Assembly (NCBI GenBank): GCA_016861165.1
Contig: BOKV01000029.1
Span: 1 to 44,347, forward strand
Direction: 5' to 3'
DNA length: 44,347 bases
Source of the DNA: Alphaproteobacteria bacterium
GTDB taxonomy: Bacteria > Pseudomonadota > Alphaproteobacteria > Rhizobiales > Rhizobiaceae
The translations under genes and the position numbers were made by a program. Numbering within the stretch: position 1 is the first letter of the stretch; each line of letters starts with the position of its first letter. The notes beneath the pieces were generated by a model. It did not search any database, was not told the DNA's origin, and was given only the letters and a program-made list of their open reading frames with translations. Of this stretch, positions 26,895-35,950 are shown in pieces.

Positions 26895-28004
26895 ATGGAG
26901 CAGGAGACGCCGAACCCGCCGGCGGGCGATCCAGTGCCGCCAGGTCGGCTGACACGGCTGCCGGCGCCCGTGCGCTGGTTGCTGATGCTGGCCGCCTCGC
27001 TGGCGTTGGCGCTTGGGCTGGAGGCGTCCGGCCTGCCGGCGGCGGTGCTGCTCGGCGCGATGGTGGCGGCGATCCTGTTTGCCACCAACGGCGCCCGGCT
27101 GTCGGTGCCGCGGGCGCCGTTCCTGGGCGCCCAGGCGATCATCGGCTGCCTCATCGCCGAGAACATCGACCCCGGAATCGTTGCCACCTTCGTCGATGAC
27201 TGGCCGCTGTTCGGCGCCATCCTGCTGATCATCATACTGGCGACGACGATCATGGGCTACGCGATGGCGCGCGCCGGCGTGCTGCCCGGCACGACGGCGA
27301 TCTGGGGCACATCGGCCGGGGCGGCCTCGGCGATGGTGCTGATGGCCGAGAGCCACGGCGCCGACGCGCGGCTGGTGGCGTTCATGCAGTACTGCCGCGT
27401 CGTCGCGGTGGCCTCGGCGGCAGCCCTGGTCGCCGCGCTGATGTTCGACGCCGAGCCGTCGGCGGCCGCGGTCGCGCCGCTGTTCCCGGCGGTCGACTGG
27501 CCGGCGCTGGCGGCGACGCTGGGCGTCGCCTTCGCAAGCTGCGCGATCGGCGTGCTAGCGCGGGTGCCGAGCGGCGCGCTGCTGGCGCCGATGATCGTCG
27601 CGGCGGCGCTGCAGGCGGGCGGCCTGCTGGCGATCGAACTGCCGCCATGGCTGGTGATGGCGGCCTTCGCGCTTGTCGGCTGGCGCATCGGCCTCGGCTT
27701 CACGCGCCGCAGCCTGCGCCACGCGGCGAGCGCCCTGCCCTATGTACTCGGCTCGATCGCGCTGCTGATGGCGCTGTGCGCGGGGCTGGCCGTCGTCCTG
27801 GCGGCCGGCTTCGACATCGACCTGCTGACCGCCTATCTGGCGACCAGCCCCGGCGGGCTCGACACGGTCGCCATCATTGCCGCCTCGACACCGGTCGACG
27901 TCTCCTTCGTCATGGCGCTGCAGACCGGCCGGCTGGTGCTGATCGTGGTACTGGGGCCGTTCGTCTCGCGGCTTGCCTCGCGCCGGCTGCCGCCGAGATC
28001 GTAG
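26895..28004 (+). CDS. AbrB-family membrane protein (TIGR03082 duplication)
   Basis: This 369-residue membrane protein has about ten to eleven segments built from two related halves, each ending with a conserved glycine-rich block: LPGTTAIWGTSAGAASAMVLMAE (about 130-152) and YLATSPGGLDTVAIIAAST (about 313-331). These are the diagnostic repeats of the AbrB/AmoA-like TIGR03082 family, which is unrelated to the AbrB DNA-binding fold. Function is unproven; some members are called regulators of aidB or ammonia monooxygenase by old annotation. The ATG at 26895 is one of several possible starts (26848 and 26860 are also in frame). It is inserted head-on between era and recO. Confidence 0.83.
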   Translation: MEQETPNPPAGDPVPPGRLTRLPAPVRWLLMLAASLALALGLEASGLPAAVLLGAMVAAILFATNGARLSVPRAPFLGAQAIIGCLIAENIDPGIVATFVDDWPLFGAILLIIILATTIMGYAMARAGVLPGTTAIWGTSAGAASAMVLMAESHGADARLVAFMQYCRVVAVASAAALVAALMFDAEPSAAAVAPLFPAVDWPALAATLGVAFASCAIGVLARVPSGALLAPMIVAAALQAGGLLAIELPPWLVMAAFALVGWRIGLGFTRRSLRHAASALPYVLGSIALLMALCAGLAVVLAAGFDIDLLTAYLATSPGGLDTVAIIAASTPVDVSFVMALQTGRLVLIVVLGPFVSRLASRRLPPRS

Positions 28005-28016
28005 CGCCGCGCGTCT

Positions 28017-28931
28017 CTACCTCCCCTTGGGGAACTCCAGGCCCATCTGGCGGTAGCGCTCGGGGTCCTGGCTCCACCGCTCGCGCACCTTGACGAACAG
28101 GAACAGGTGGACCTGCCGTTCCAGCAGCTCGGCCAGCTCGGCACGGGCGGCCTGTGAAACCGCCTTGATCGCCGCGCCACCCCTGCCGATGACGATCTTC
28201 TTGTGGCTGTCGCGCTCGACATAGACGACCTGCTCGATGCGCACCGAACCATCCTTCTGCTCGCTGAAGGCCTCGGTCTCGACATGGCTCGCATAGGGAA
28301 TCTCGTCATGCATGCGCTCGAGCAGCTTCTCCCGGGTGATCTCGGCGGCAAGCTGGCGCACCGGCAGGTCGGAAATCTCATCCTCCGGATAGTGCCACGG
28401 GCCTTGCGGCACGGCTGCGGCCAGCCAGGCCATGAGGTCGTCGCAACCGTCGCCGGTCAGCGCCGAGACCATGAAGGTTGCAGCGAAGTCGGCGCGCGCA
28501 TTGGCGGCGGCGGCCAGTTCGAGCAGGCGCTCGCGGCGGATGCGGTCGATCTTGTTGAGCACCAGCGCCTTCGGCCGCGCAACGGCGCCGAGCAGGTCGA
28601 GGATAGCCTCCACCTCGGCGTCGAGGCCGCGGGCGGCATCGACGAGGCACAGCACGATGTCGGCGTCGCGCGCCCCGCCCCAGGCGGTGGTGACCATCGC
28701 CTCGTCGAGCCGGCGCTTCGGCCGGAAGATGCCCGGCGTGTCGACGAACACGATCTGGGCGCTGTCGCGGGTGGCAATGCCGCGGATGATGGCGCGCGTC
28801 GTCTGCACCTTGTGGGTGACGATCGACACCTTGGCGCCGACCAGGCGGTTCAGCAGCGTCGACTTGCCGGCGTTGGGCGCGCCGATCAGCGCGACGAAGC
28901 CGCAGCGCCGGGGGCCGGGCTCGCCGCTCAC
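28017..28931 (-). CDS. era: GTPase Era
   Basis: This 304-residue GTPase assists 16S rRNA maturation and 30S assembly. G1 GAPNAGKST (17-25), G3 DTPG (in FVDTPGIFRPKRR), G4 NKID and the G5-like SAL are all visible. They are followed by a KH-type RNA-binding domain (VERDSHKKIVIGRGGAAIKAVSQAARAELAELL, about 240-272). The start is a GTG at 28931 that overlaps the rnc stop (GTGA), hence translational coupling to RNase III, as in many bacteria. Upstream in-frame codons belong to rnc sequence. It is the last gene of the rsh-to-era leftward cluster. Confidence 0.95.
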   Translation of the reverse strand: MSGEPGPRRCGFVALIGAPNAGKSTLLNRLVGAKVSIVTHKVQTTRAIIRGIATRDSAQIVFVDTPGIFRPKRRLDEAMVTTAWGGARDADIVLCLVDAARGLDAEVEAILDLLGAVARPKALVLNKIDRIRRERLLELAAAANARADFAATFMVSALTGDGCDDLMAWLAAAVPQGPWHYPEDEISDLPVRQLAAEITREKLLERMHDEIPYASHVETEAFSEQKDGSVRIEQVVYVERDSHKKIVIGRGGAAIKAVSQAARAELAELLERQVHLFLFVKVRERWSQDPERYRQMGLEFPKGR

Positions 28932-29668
28932 GCGGCGGCCTCCCCGCCACCGCGCACGCCCTCGCGCATCAGCATGGCGCGGGCGGCCGCCTGTTCGGCC
29001 GTCCGCTTGGAGCGGCCGCTGCCGACGCATTCGGGCAGGCCGTCGATCCTGACGGCGACGGTGAAGACCGGGTCGTGATCGGGGCCGGAACGCTCGACCT
29101 CGCGGTATTTCGGCGTGCCCTTGCGGTTGGCGTGGGCCCATTCCTGCAGCTCGGTCTTGGAATCGCGGCGGGCGGCGGCCTCGTCATCGAGCCGCGACAC
29201 CCAGAAGCGGTTGATGAAGGCGCTGGCCGCCTCAAGCCCGCCGTCGAGATAGATCGAGGCGATCAGCGCCTCGAGCACGTCGGCGCGCACGCTCTGCATG
29301 CGTTTTCCCGTGATCTCCTTGAGGTCGCTGCCGGTGCGGATGAACTCGTGCAGGTGCAGTTCGTCGGCGATTGCGGCGAGCGTCTTGCCGCGCACCAGCG
29401 CATTGAGGCGCAGCGACAGTTCGCCCTCGTCGGCCTCGGGAAAACGCCGGTGCAGCAGATCGGCGATCGCCAGCCCGAGCACGCGGTCGCCGAGGAATTC
29501 GAGCCGCTCGTAGTGGAAGCGGTCGTCGGCCTTCTTGCGCACGCTGGCATGGGTCAGCGCGCGCTCGACATCGGCGTAGTCGGAGAACTCGTAGCCGAGG
29601 CGCTTCTCGAGGTTGCCGAACCGCTTCTTACCCCGTTCCCGACTGCTGGCGGAGGAAGGCAAGTCCAC
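28928..29668 (-). CDS. rnc: ribonuclease III
   Basis: This 246-residue double-strand-specific RNase processes rRNA and other structured RNAs. The catalytic signature ERLEFLGDRVLG is at 54-65, with the second acidic cluster in VRADVLEALIASIYLDGG (about 127-144). A C-terminal dsRBD lies at about 170-240 (KTELQEWAHANRKGTPKYREVERSGPDHDPVFTVAV). It starts 9 bp after the lepB stop and overlaps era by 4 bases, in the standard lepB-rnc-era order. Confidence 0.96.
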   Translation of the reverse strand: MDLPSSASSRERGKKRFGNLEKRLGYEFSDYADVERALTHASVRKKADDRFHYERLEFLGDRVLGLAIADLLHRRFPEADEGELSLRLNALVRGKTLAAIADELHLHEFIRTGSDLKEITGKRMQSVRADVLEALIASIYLDGGLEAASAFINRFWVSRLDDEAAARRDSKTELQEWAHANRKGTPKYREVERSGPDHDPVFTVAVRIDGLPECVGSGRSKRTAEQAAARAMLMREGVRGGGEAAA

Positions 29669-29677
29669 GACCTCGCT

Positions 29678-30421
29678 TCAGGGTATCTTGAACAGCCGCC
29701 CCCAGCGCATATCGGAGGGCCAGTTCCAGAAGGCCAGCGGATGGGAATTGTTGTCGACGGAGAAGAAGATGACGCGGGCCGGGCCGACCAGGTTCTCATA
29801 GGGCACGTAGCCCACGTCGAAACGGCTGTCGAGCGAGTTGTCGCGGTTGTCGCCCATGAAGAAATAGTGGCCCGGCGGCACCTCGAAGACCGGCGTGTTG
29901 TCGCCCTCGCTGCGCGGGGTCAGGTCGAGCGTCTCGTAGGAGACGCCGTTCGGCAGCGTCTCGACATAGACGGGAATGGCCGGGCCGCCATGTTCGGGCG
30001 TCCAGGTGCCGCGGCGCTCGCGCCGGACCGGCTCGCCATTGATGTGGAGGATGCCGTCGACCATCTGGATGCGGTCGCCGGGCAGGCCGATCAGCCGCTT
30101 GATGTAGTCGATGCTCGGATTGCGCGGCAGCTTGAAGACGGCGATGTCGCCGCGCTCCGGTTCGCCCGCCCAGACGCGGCCCGAAAACAGGTTGGGCGCC
30201 CAGGGCAGCGAGTAGCGCGAATAGCCGTAGGTGTATTTGGAGACGAACAGGTAGTCGCCGACCAGCAGGTTGGGCAGCATCGAGCCCGACGGAATGGTGA
30301 ACGGCTGGAACAGCAATGTCCGCACGACGACCGCGAGCAGCAGCGCCTGGATGATGACGGACACGGTATCGGAAAACGCGCCGCGCTTCTTTTCGCTCTG
30401 GGTCTGTTGTGTCACGTTCAT
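29678..30421 (-). CDS. lepB: signal peptidase I
   Basis: This 247-residue inner-membrane serine protease removes signal peptides from exported proteins. A single N-terminal membrane anchor (TVSVIIQALLLAVVVRTLLF, about 19-38) precedes the nucleophile serine S47 in PSGSMLP. The general-base lysine K108 is in DYIKRLIGLPGDRI, and box E (GHYFFMGDNRDNSLDSR) is complete. I take the ATG at 30421 as start; a longer frame to 30502 adds a low-complexity Pro/Gly-rich tract unlike the family. It is downstream of acpS and 9 bp from rnc. Confidence 0.95.
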   Translation of the reverse strand: MNVTQQTQSEKKRGAFSDTVSVIIQALLLAVVVRTLLFQPFTIPSGSMLPNLLVGDYLFVSKYTYGYSRYSLPWAPNLFSGRVWAGEPERGDIAVFKLPRNPSIDYIKRLIGLPGDRIQMVDGILHINGEPVRRERRGTWTPEHGGPAIPVYVETLPNGVSYETLDLTPRSEGDNTPVFEVPPGHYFFMGDNRDNSLDSRFDVGYVPYENLVGPARVIFFSVDNNSHPLAFWNWPSDMRWGRLFKIP

Positions 30422-30498
30422 GAGATCCCGGGAAGAACTGGTTGGTGGACCTGGACGGGCGGCCGGGCCCGGTCGAACGGTTCGGCCGCCGCCTGCTG

Positions 30499-30912
30499 TC
30501 ACGCGTCGGTGGCGCCGACGGGGCGCGCCTCTATCACCACGAAAGCCTGCGCCAACGGATAGTCATCCGTGATGGTCAGGTGAATGAGCGCTTCGTACCC
30601 ATCGGGGAGCAATTCAGCAAGTCTTTTCGCCGCGCCGTTCGCCAGCCGCATGGTGGGCCGGCCGCCCGGCAGGTTGACGACGCCCATGTCGCGCCAGTAG
30701 ACGCCGCGCGCGATGCCGGTGCCGAGCGCCTTGGCGCAGGCCTCCTTGGCGGCGAAGCGCTTGGCGTAGGAAGCGGCGCGGTTGCGCCGGCCGTCGGACT
30801 TGACGCGCTCGATGTCGGTGAAAATGCGCGCAACGAAGCGCTCGCCATAGCGGTCAAGCGAGTGCTCCACCCGCCTGATGTCGATGAGGTCGCTGCCGAG
30901 CCCGATGATCAT
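30499..30912 (-). CDS. acpS: holo-[acyl-carrier-protein] synthase
   Basis: This 137-residue enzyme transfers 4'-phosphopantetheine from CoA to apo-ACP. The magnesium-binding motifs [11 protein letters not shown] (D8) and [14 protein letters not shown] (E57) are in place, and the length is normal. The ATG at 30912 is chosen because GGGAGG lies about 6 bases upstream and the family begins MIIGLGSD. It sits between the DUF2062 gene (18 bp) and lepB (77 bp). Confidence 0.95.
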   Translation of the reverse strand: MIIGLGSDLIDIRRVEHSLDRYGERFVARIFTDIERVKSDGRRNRAASYAKRFAAKEACAKALGTGIARGVYWRDMGVVNLPGGRPTMRLANGAAKRLAELLPDGYEALIHLTITDDYPLAQAFVVIEARPVGATDA

Positions 30913-30930
30913 CGCCGCCTCCCGACCCAC

Positions 30931-31560
30931 CTAGGGCCTGGCATCGGAGCCGGTCGCCACCGCGGTGGCGGCCCGCTCGCGCTGGCGCTGGCTGAGCCGC
31001 TTCTGGCGCGCCTGGCGGAACTTGATCGCCGCCCAGCGCGTCAGGATGTAGAAGGCAATGGCAAAGACGATGCCGAGCGGGATGGCGCCTACCGTCATCG
31101 GCTTCAGCACCGGCTCCCAGATGCGGGCAAGGCGCTCGAACATGCCGCCGAGACCGACGGAGAAGACGTCGTGTTCGACGAGCTCGGCGATGCGGTGGTG
31201 CCCGCCATTGCCGGTCGTGCGCGCGCCCGACAGGATGAACTTGCCGGTGGCGTAGGTCGAGGCCCAGATGAAGGGGAAGGTCAGCGGGTTGCCGGCGAAG
31301 GTGCCGAGCGCGGCGGACAGGAAGTTGCCGGCGATCAGATAGGCGATGGCAAAGGCGAGGAGGAAGTGGAATCCGATGAAGGGGGTGAAGGAGGCGAACA
31401 CGCCGGCGGCGACGCCGGCGGCGATCGAATGGGGCGAACTGGTCAGGCGCAGCACGCGCTTGGCGACGTAGAGGCCCGAGCGCGACCAGCTGCGGCGCGG
31501 CCACAGCGCAATCCTCAGTCTTTCCCGCCAACTCACGGGATTTCTGCGAGAAAACAGCAT
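30931..31560 (-). CDS. DUF2062 membrane protein
   Basis: This 209-residue protein has three to four membrane segments. The DUF2062 signature runs from about residue 42 (SSPHSIAAGVAAGVFASFTPFIGFHFLLAFAIAYLIAGNFLSAALGTFAGNPLTFPFIWASTYATGKFIL). The second long hydrophobic helix is at about 155-180. The N terminus is very basic and the C terminus ends in an Arg-rich helix. Function is unknown, but this family is routinely found between pyrE and acpS in Hyphomicrobiales. A promoter-like TTGCGG-16-TATATC is present 65 bp upstream. Confidence 0.88.
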   Translation of the reverse strand: MLFSRRNPVSWRERLRIALWPRRSWSRSGLYVAKRVLRLTSSPHSIAAGVAAGVFASFTPFIGFHFLLAFAIAYLIAGNFLSAALGTFAGNPLTFPFIWASTYATGKFILSGARTTGNGGHHRIAELVEHDVFSVGLGGMFERLARIWEPVLKPMTVGAIPLGIVFAIAFYILTRWAAIKFRQARQKRLSQRQRERAATAVATGSDARP

Positions 31561-31624
31561 CGCGTGTGTTCAGGTGAGGCCAGCGGACCGGATCTGCCCC
31601 ATGCAATCCCGGCCCCGCAGCCGT

Positions 31625-31652
31625 GATATAAGAAACGATCCTTTGCCCGCAA
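31625..31652 (-). promoter_or_regulatory. weak sigma70-like promoter before DUF2062-acpS-lepB-rnc-era
   Basis: TTGCGG (31652-31647) and TATATC (31630-31625) are separated by 16 bp on the minus strand, in the 130-bp gap after pyrE. The -35 match is poor, and a TTTGCC/GGCAAA pairing also lies here. It may give the cell-envelope/RNase part of the cluster its own transcript. Confidence 0.25.
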
Positions 31653-31690
31653 AACAATAGGCAAATCGCCGTAGGGACGGCGGCCGGCGC

Positions 31691-32269
31691 TCACAGGGCG
31701 CGGCTGCCGGGTTTGACGGCGGGGATGGCGGCCAGGTCCGGCGGCAGGCGGTCGGCCGGATAGGCCGGCACCTCGTATTGCGCCAGGGCCACCAGCGGCA
31801 CGCCGACATCGGCCTTGCCGGCGGAGCGGTCGACCAGGCAGGCGGCGGCGACCACCTCGGCGCCCATTTCGCGCATGGCCTCGACCGTCTCGCGGATCGA
31901 CAGCCCGGTGGTGACGATGTCCTCGACGATGACGACGCGGGCGCCCCTCTCGATCTCGAAGCGGCGCAGGCGGAAGCGGCCCTGTTCGCGCTCGACCCAG
32001 ATGCTGGGCACGCCGAGATGGCGCGCCGTTTCGTAGGCCGGCACGATGCCGCCGATCGCCGGGCCGACGACGTAGTCGATGCGCCCGAGACCGGCCGCCC
32101 GCAGCCGGTCAGCGAGCGCCCGGCACAGCAGCTCGGTCTCGGCGGCATGCATGAAGACCCGCGCCTTCTGCAGGAAGACCGGGCTGTGCAGGCCCGAGGT
32201 GAGGATGAAATGACCCTCGAGGATGGCGCCGCAGCGCCGGAAGATCGCCAGCACCTCCTCGGTTTTCAT
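31691..32269 (-). CDS. pyrE: orotate phosphoribosyltransferase
   Basis: This 192-residue enzyme converts orotate and PRPP to orotidine 5'-phosphate in pyrimidine synthesis. The PRPP-binding loop [14 protein letters not shown] is at 112-125, with [21 protein letters not shown] near the N terminus. Its ATG overlaps the stop of rsh (ATGA at 32266-32269), so the two are translationally coupled, as in related genomes. A 130-bp gap follows before DUF2062. Confidence 0.95.
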   Translation of the reverse strand: MKTEEVLAIFRRCGAILEGHFILTSGLHSPVFLQKARVFMHAAETELLCRALADRLRAAGLGRIDYVVGPAIGGIVPAYETARHLGVPSIWVEREQGRFRLRRFEIERGARVVIVEDIVTTGLSIRETVEAMREMGAEVVAAACLVDRSAGKADVGVPLVALAQYEVPAYPADRLPPDLAAIPAVKPGSRAL

Positions 32270-34488
32270 GCCGCCTCGTCCCTGCCGACGATCCGCTCGG
32301 CGCGGCTGACCACGGGCTTGGCGGTGAGCTGGCGCAGAATCCGGTTCAGATGGTTGAGGTCCCAGACCTCGATGTCGAAGACCATGTCCATGAAATCGGG
32401 CGCGGTGCGCTGCATGGCGAGGTTCTGGATGTTGGCATCGTTGTTGGCCATCACCTCGGCAATGGCGGCGAGCGTGCCGGGTTCGTTGATGGCCACCACC
32501 TTGATGCGGGCGGGAAAGCGCTCGGAGGAGCCTTCCTCGATGTCCCAGCGCACATCAAGCCAGCGTTCCGGCATGTCGTCGAACTGGGTCAGCTCGGGCG
32601 ACTGGATCGGGTAGATGGTGATGCCCTCGCCGGGGGTCAGGATGCCGACGATGCGGTCGCCCGGAACAGCCCCGCCATTGGGCGAGAAGCGCACCGGCAG
32701 GTCGCCCGAGGCGCCACGGATGGGGATCGCCTTGCCGTCACCATTCGCCGGCTTGCGGCTGCGGCGGCTGCCCGGGATGCGGAACAGCATGCCGGCGCCG
32801 GCCTTGAGGCCGAACCAGCCCTCCTCGCGGGTCGGCGCGCGATGGTTGACCCGCTCGTCCTTGTAGTCGGGGAAGACGGCGCGGATGACATCGACGGAGG
32901 CCAGTTCGCCGCGGCCGACATCGGCGAGCGCATCGTCGACGGTCTCGCGGGCAAGCCGCGGCAACGCGCCGGCCAGCATCTCGGCGTCGAAGGTCTTGCC
33001 GGCGCGGGCGAAGGCGCGTTCGAGAATCCGGCTGCCGAGCCCGGCATACTGCTTGCGGATGGCGTCGCGCGTCGCCCGCCGGATCGAGGCGCGCGCCTTG
33101 CCGGTGACCACCACCGACTCCCAGGCGGCCGGCGGCGTCTGCGCCTTGGAGCGGATGATCTCGACCTCGTCGCCGTTCTTCAGTTCGGTGATGACCGGCA
33201 TGATGCGGCCGTTGATCTTGCAGCCGACGCAGGTGTTGCCGACGTCGGTGTGGACGGCATAGGCGAAGTCGATCGGCGTGGCGCCGCGCGGCAGCGCGAT
33301 GATGCGGCCCTTGGGCGTGAAGCAGAAAACCTGGTCGAGGAACAGTTCGAGCTTGGTGTGCTCCAGGAACTCCTCCGGGTTCACCCCCTCGGCAAGCTGG
33401 GCGATGGTCCTGCGCAGCGAAGCGAAGGCGGTGCCGCCGGCATCGCCGCCGGCCTTGCCGTCCTTGTAGAGGGTGTGGGCGGCGATGCCGTATTCGGCGA
33501 CCTCGTGCATCTGCCAGGTGCGGATCTGCAGTTCGATGCGCTGGCGCGACGGGCCGATCACCGTGGTGTGGATCGAGCGGTAGTCGTTCTGCTTGGGCGT
33601 CGAGATGAAGTCCTTGAAGCGGGCCGGCACCATCTGCCAGGTGGTGTGGACAACGCCCAGCGTACGGTAGCAGTCCTCGACGGTGTCGACGATGATGCGG
33701 AAGCCGTAGAGATCGGAGAGCTGCTCGAGGCTGAGCTGCTTGTTCTCCATCTTGCGGAAAACCGAGAAGGCGCGCTTCTGGCGGCTCCTGACCGTCGCCT
33801 TGATGCCCTCCTTCTCCAGCTTGTGGGCGAGCTCGGCGGTGATGGTCGATACCAGGTCGCGATTGATCTCGCCCAGCCCGGCGAGCTTGGTCGTGACCAT
33901 GTCGTAGGCTTCCGGATTGACGTGGCGGAAGGCCAGCTCCTCCAGTTCCTCGCGCATGCCGTGCATGCCGATGCGCCCGGCCAGCGGCGCGTATATCTCC
34001 ATGGTCTCGGCGGCGATGCGCTTGCGCTTGTCGGGCGGCATGTGGCCAAGCGTGCGCATGTTGTGCAGGCGGTCGGCGAGCTTGACCAGCAGTACGCGCA
34101 CATCGTCGGAGATGGCCAGCAGCAGGCGGCGCAGGTTCTCGGCCTGCTCGGCCTTCTTCGACACCAGGTCGAGCCGCTTGAGCTTGGTCAGGCCCTCGAC
34201 CAGGAAGCCGATCTTCTCGCCGAAGATGGCGTCGATCTCCTTGCGGGTGGCGTCGGTATCCTCGATCGTGTCGTGGAGGAGAGCGGCGGCAATCGTCTCC
34301 TCGTCGAGGCGCAGGTCGGTCAGGATGGCGGCGACTTCGAGCGGATGGGAGAAATAGGGGTCGCCATTGGCGCGCATCTGCGAGCCATGCTTCTGCATGG
34401 CGTAGACATAAGCCTTGTTGAGGATCGCCTCGTCGGCATCCTTCTTGTAGCCGGTGACCTTCTCGACGAGTTCATACTGCCGCATCAT
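32266..34488 (-). CDS. rsh: bifunctional (p)ppGpp synthetase/hydrolase of RelA/SpoT type
   Basis: This 740-residue single Rsh protein is typical of alphaproteobacteria. The N-terminal HD hydrolase domain has H48, H72-D73 ([13 protein letters not shown]) and the distal NMRTLGHM block. The synthetase domain (about 230-340) has [23 protein letters not shown] and [18 protein letters not shown] domain (about 390-450) and a C-terminal ACT domain (about 660-735) follow. Both activities look intact, so the protein should make and degrade the stringent-response alarmone. It lies downstream of rpoZ (130-bp gap) and is coupled to pyrE. Confidence 0.95.
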   Translation of the reverse strand: MMRQYELVEKVTGYKKDADEAILNKAYVYAMQKHGSQMRANGDPYFSHPLEVAAILTDLRLDEETIAAALLHDTIEDTDATRKEIDAIFGEKIGFLVEGLTKLKRLDLVSKKAEQAENLRRLLLAISDDVRVLLVKLADRLHNMRTLGHMPPDKRKRIAAETMEIYAPLAGRIGMHGMREELEELAFRHVNPEAYDMVTTKLAGLGEINRDLVSTITAELAHKLEKEGIKATVRSRQKRAFSVFRKMENKQLSLEQLSDLYGFRIIVDTVEDCYRTLGVVHTTWQMVPARFKDFISTPKQNDYRSIHTTVIGPSRQRIELQIRTWQMHEVAEYGIAAHTLYKDGKAGGDAGGTAFASLRRTIAQLAEGVNPEEFLEHTKLELFLDQVFCFTPKGRIIALPRGATPIDFAYAVHTDVGNTCVGCKINGRIMPVITELKNGDEVEIIRSKAQTPPAAWESVVVTGKARASIRRATRDAIRKQYAGLGSRILERAFARAGKTFDAEMLAGALPRLARETVDDALADVGRGELASVDVIRAVFPDYKDERVNHRAPTREEGWFGLKAGAGMLFRIPGSRRSRKPANGDGKAIPIRGASGDLPVRFSPNGGAVPGDRIVGILTPGEGITIYPIQSPELTQFDDMPERWLDVRWDIEEGSSERFPARIKVVAINEPGTLAAIAEVMANNDANIQNLAMQRTAPDFMDMVFDIEVWDLNHLNRILRQLTAKPVVSRAERIVGRDEAA

Positions 34489-34593
34489 GGGCGTTCACCG
34501 CGAAGAACGGGTGGCATGAACTACATATGCACCCGCCGCCGCGCCAAATGAAGACCCGTGGGCGGCGCGCCCGAACCCTCGCGGTGGCCATGG

Positions 34594-34614
34594 CGGCCGG
34601 CCCGCGGCCGGCCG
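34594..34614 (-). terminator. GC hairpin after rpoZ
   Basis: The repeats GGCCGGCC at 34595-34602 and 34606-34613 are separated by 3 bases and begin 5 bp after the rpoZ stop. The RNA would form an 8-9 bp GC stem. No U-run follows, so it could act with Rho, as an mRNA 3' stabiliser, or not at all. Confidence 0.35.
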
Positions 34615-34618
34615 GCGG

Positions 34619-35032
34619 TCAGAACTCGTCGTTCTTCTCCGGCGGAACGAGGCCCTCGATGCCGGCCAGCAGCTCCTCCTCCGACAGCCGGTCGAAGGTG
34701 ACTTCCGGCTCGGGGCGGTCCTCAACCTCGGAGAAGACCACCTGCTGCTCGCGTGGCGCGCCGGCGGCGGGCGCCTCCAGCGCCTCGTGCTCGGGCTCGT
34801 CGATCTCGACATGCTTCTGCAGCGAGTGGATGAGGTCCTCCTTCAGGTCGCCGGGCGACAGCGTCTGCTCGGCAATCTCGCGCAGGGCGACGACAGGGTT
34901 CTTGTCGTTGTCGCGGGGGACGGTGATCGTCTGGCCGGCGGAAATCTGACGGGCGCGGTGGCCGGCCAGCAATACCAGTTCGAAACGGTTCTCAACCTTG
35001 TCGATGCAGTCCTCGACAGTGACGCGTGCCAT
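34619..35032 (-). CDS. rpoZ: RNA polymerase omega subunit
   Basis: This 137-residue protein opens with the omega fold, [55 protein letters not shown]. This is the alphaproteobacterial consensus, followed by an acidic tail (about 80-137) usual in this class. The start at 35032 is fixed by MARVTVEDC; the longer frame to 35170 is not conserved. Omega helps assemble RNA polymerase and forms part of the ppGpp site, and the neighbouring rsh is the classical rpoZ-rsh linkage. Confidence 0.95.
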   Translation of the reverse strand: MARVTVEDCIDKVENRFELVLLAGHRARQISAGQTITVPRDNDKNPVVALREIAEQTLSPGDLKEDLIHSLQKHVEIDEPEHEALEAPAAGAPREQQVVFSEVEDRPEPEVTFDRLSEEELLAGIEGLVPPEKNDEF

Positions 35033-35365
35033 GGTGCCGCTCCTGGGGATGTCGGATTCGGGGAGTTGGCTGGCCAGATAGGACGAAATGGCCGGCCGTT
35101 CAAGGAAATTCGGCGCCGGCGGCATGGTGGCCGAGTGGTAGCCGACGGGTGCCGCGCGCCGGCCCGGCAATCACCCGAAGCCGGGATTGCCGCCCGTGTG
35201 GCGCCGCGCTAGCCTGCCGGCAAACCCGCCTGGAGGCCGCCACAACGCAACAACAAACAAACGCCACAGCCAGCGACTATCGAGCGGGACGATAGCGAGA
35301 ACCCAGGATTTGTCGGCCGGGCCTCCGCCCGGCGACATCATCGATTGCACAATGGATTGGAAAAC
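35033..35365. other. 333-bp divergent intergenic region with two RNA hairpins
   Basis: This is the gap between rpoZ and the NYN gene. On the plus strand CTATCG-AGCGGGA-CGATAG (35277-35295) and GCCGGGC-CTCC-GCCCGGC (35316-35333) are two clean hairpins in the leader of the NYN gene, preceded by an unstructured A/C-rich stretch (35238-35274). They may be a 5' UTR control element. No RNA gene of a known class was recognised. Confidence 0.4.
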
Positions 35366-35950
35366 ATGTTCGACCAGCGCGAAAAGATTGCCCTGTTCAT
35401 CGACGGCGCCAACCTCTACGCGACCTCCAAGGCGCTCGGCTTCGACATCGACTACAAGCGCATGCTCCAATATTTCAACAAGCAGGCTTACCTGTTGCGA
35501 GCCTGTTATTACACGGCGCTGATTGAGGATCAGGAATATTCCTCGATCCGGCCGCTGATCGACTGGCTCGACTACAACGGCTACAGGGTGGTCACCAAGC
35601 CGACCAAGGAATTCACCGACTCCAGCGGACGGCGCAAGATCAAGGGCAACATGGACATCGAGCTCGCCATCGACGCGCTCGAACTGTCGGCGACGATCGA
35701 CCACATGGTGCTGTTCTCGGGCGACGGCGACTTCCGCTCGCTGGTCGAGGCGGTGCAGCGGCGCGGCCGCAAGGTGAGCGTCGTGTCGACGGTGGCGACG
35801 CAGCCGCCGATGATCGCCGACGACTTGCGCCGGCAGGCCGACCATTTCATCGATCTGGCCGACCTGCAGAAGGATATCGGCCGGGCCCCGGCCGAGCGCT
35901 CCGAGCGCCGGGCGCCGCCGCCGGCCGACGATGAGTTCGACGTCGATTGA
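35366..35950 (+). CDS. NYN-domain (LabA/DUF88-like) protein, probable RNase
   Basis: This 194-residue protein has a PIN-like NYN domain with the acidic active-site residues D13 (IALFIDGANLYA), D97 (KGNMDIELAIDAL), D120 and D122 (VLFSGDGDFRSLVEAVQRRG). Together these point to a metal-dependent RNA nuclease. The C-terminal tail is proline/charged and ends DDEFDVD. The ATG at 35366 is used because the upstream TTG (35345) adds non-conserved residues. Its stop overlaps the TTG start of the uracil-DNA glycosylase, a tight operon. Targets are unknown. Confidence 0.87.
   Translation: MFDQREKIALFIDGANLYATSKALGFDIDYKRMLQYFNKQAYLLRACYYTALIEDQEYSSIRPLIDWLDYNGYRVVTKPTKEFTDSSGRRKIKGNMDIELAIDALELSATIDHMVLFSGDGDFRSLVEAVQRRGRKVSVVSTVATQPPMIADDLRRQADHFIDLADLQKDIGRAPAERSERRAPPPADDEFDVD

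Noticed and set aside
32350..34551. Long open frame (733 codons) antisense to rsh
   Set aside because: It mirrors the rsh codons in a GC-rich gene, has Asp/Gly/Leu/Arg-biased composition without any domain, and rsh itself is unmistakable.
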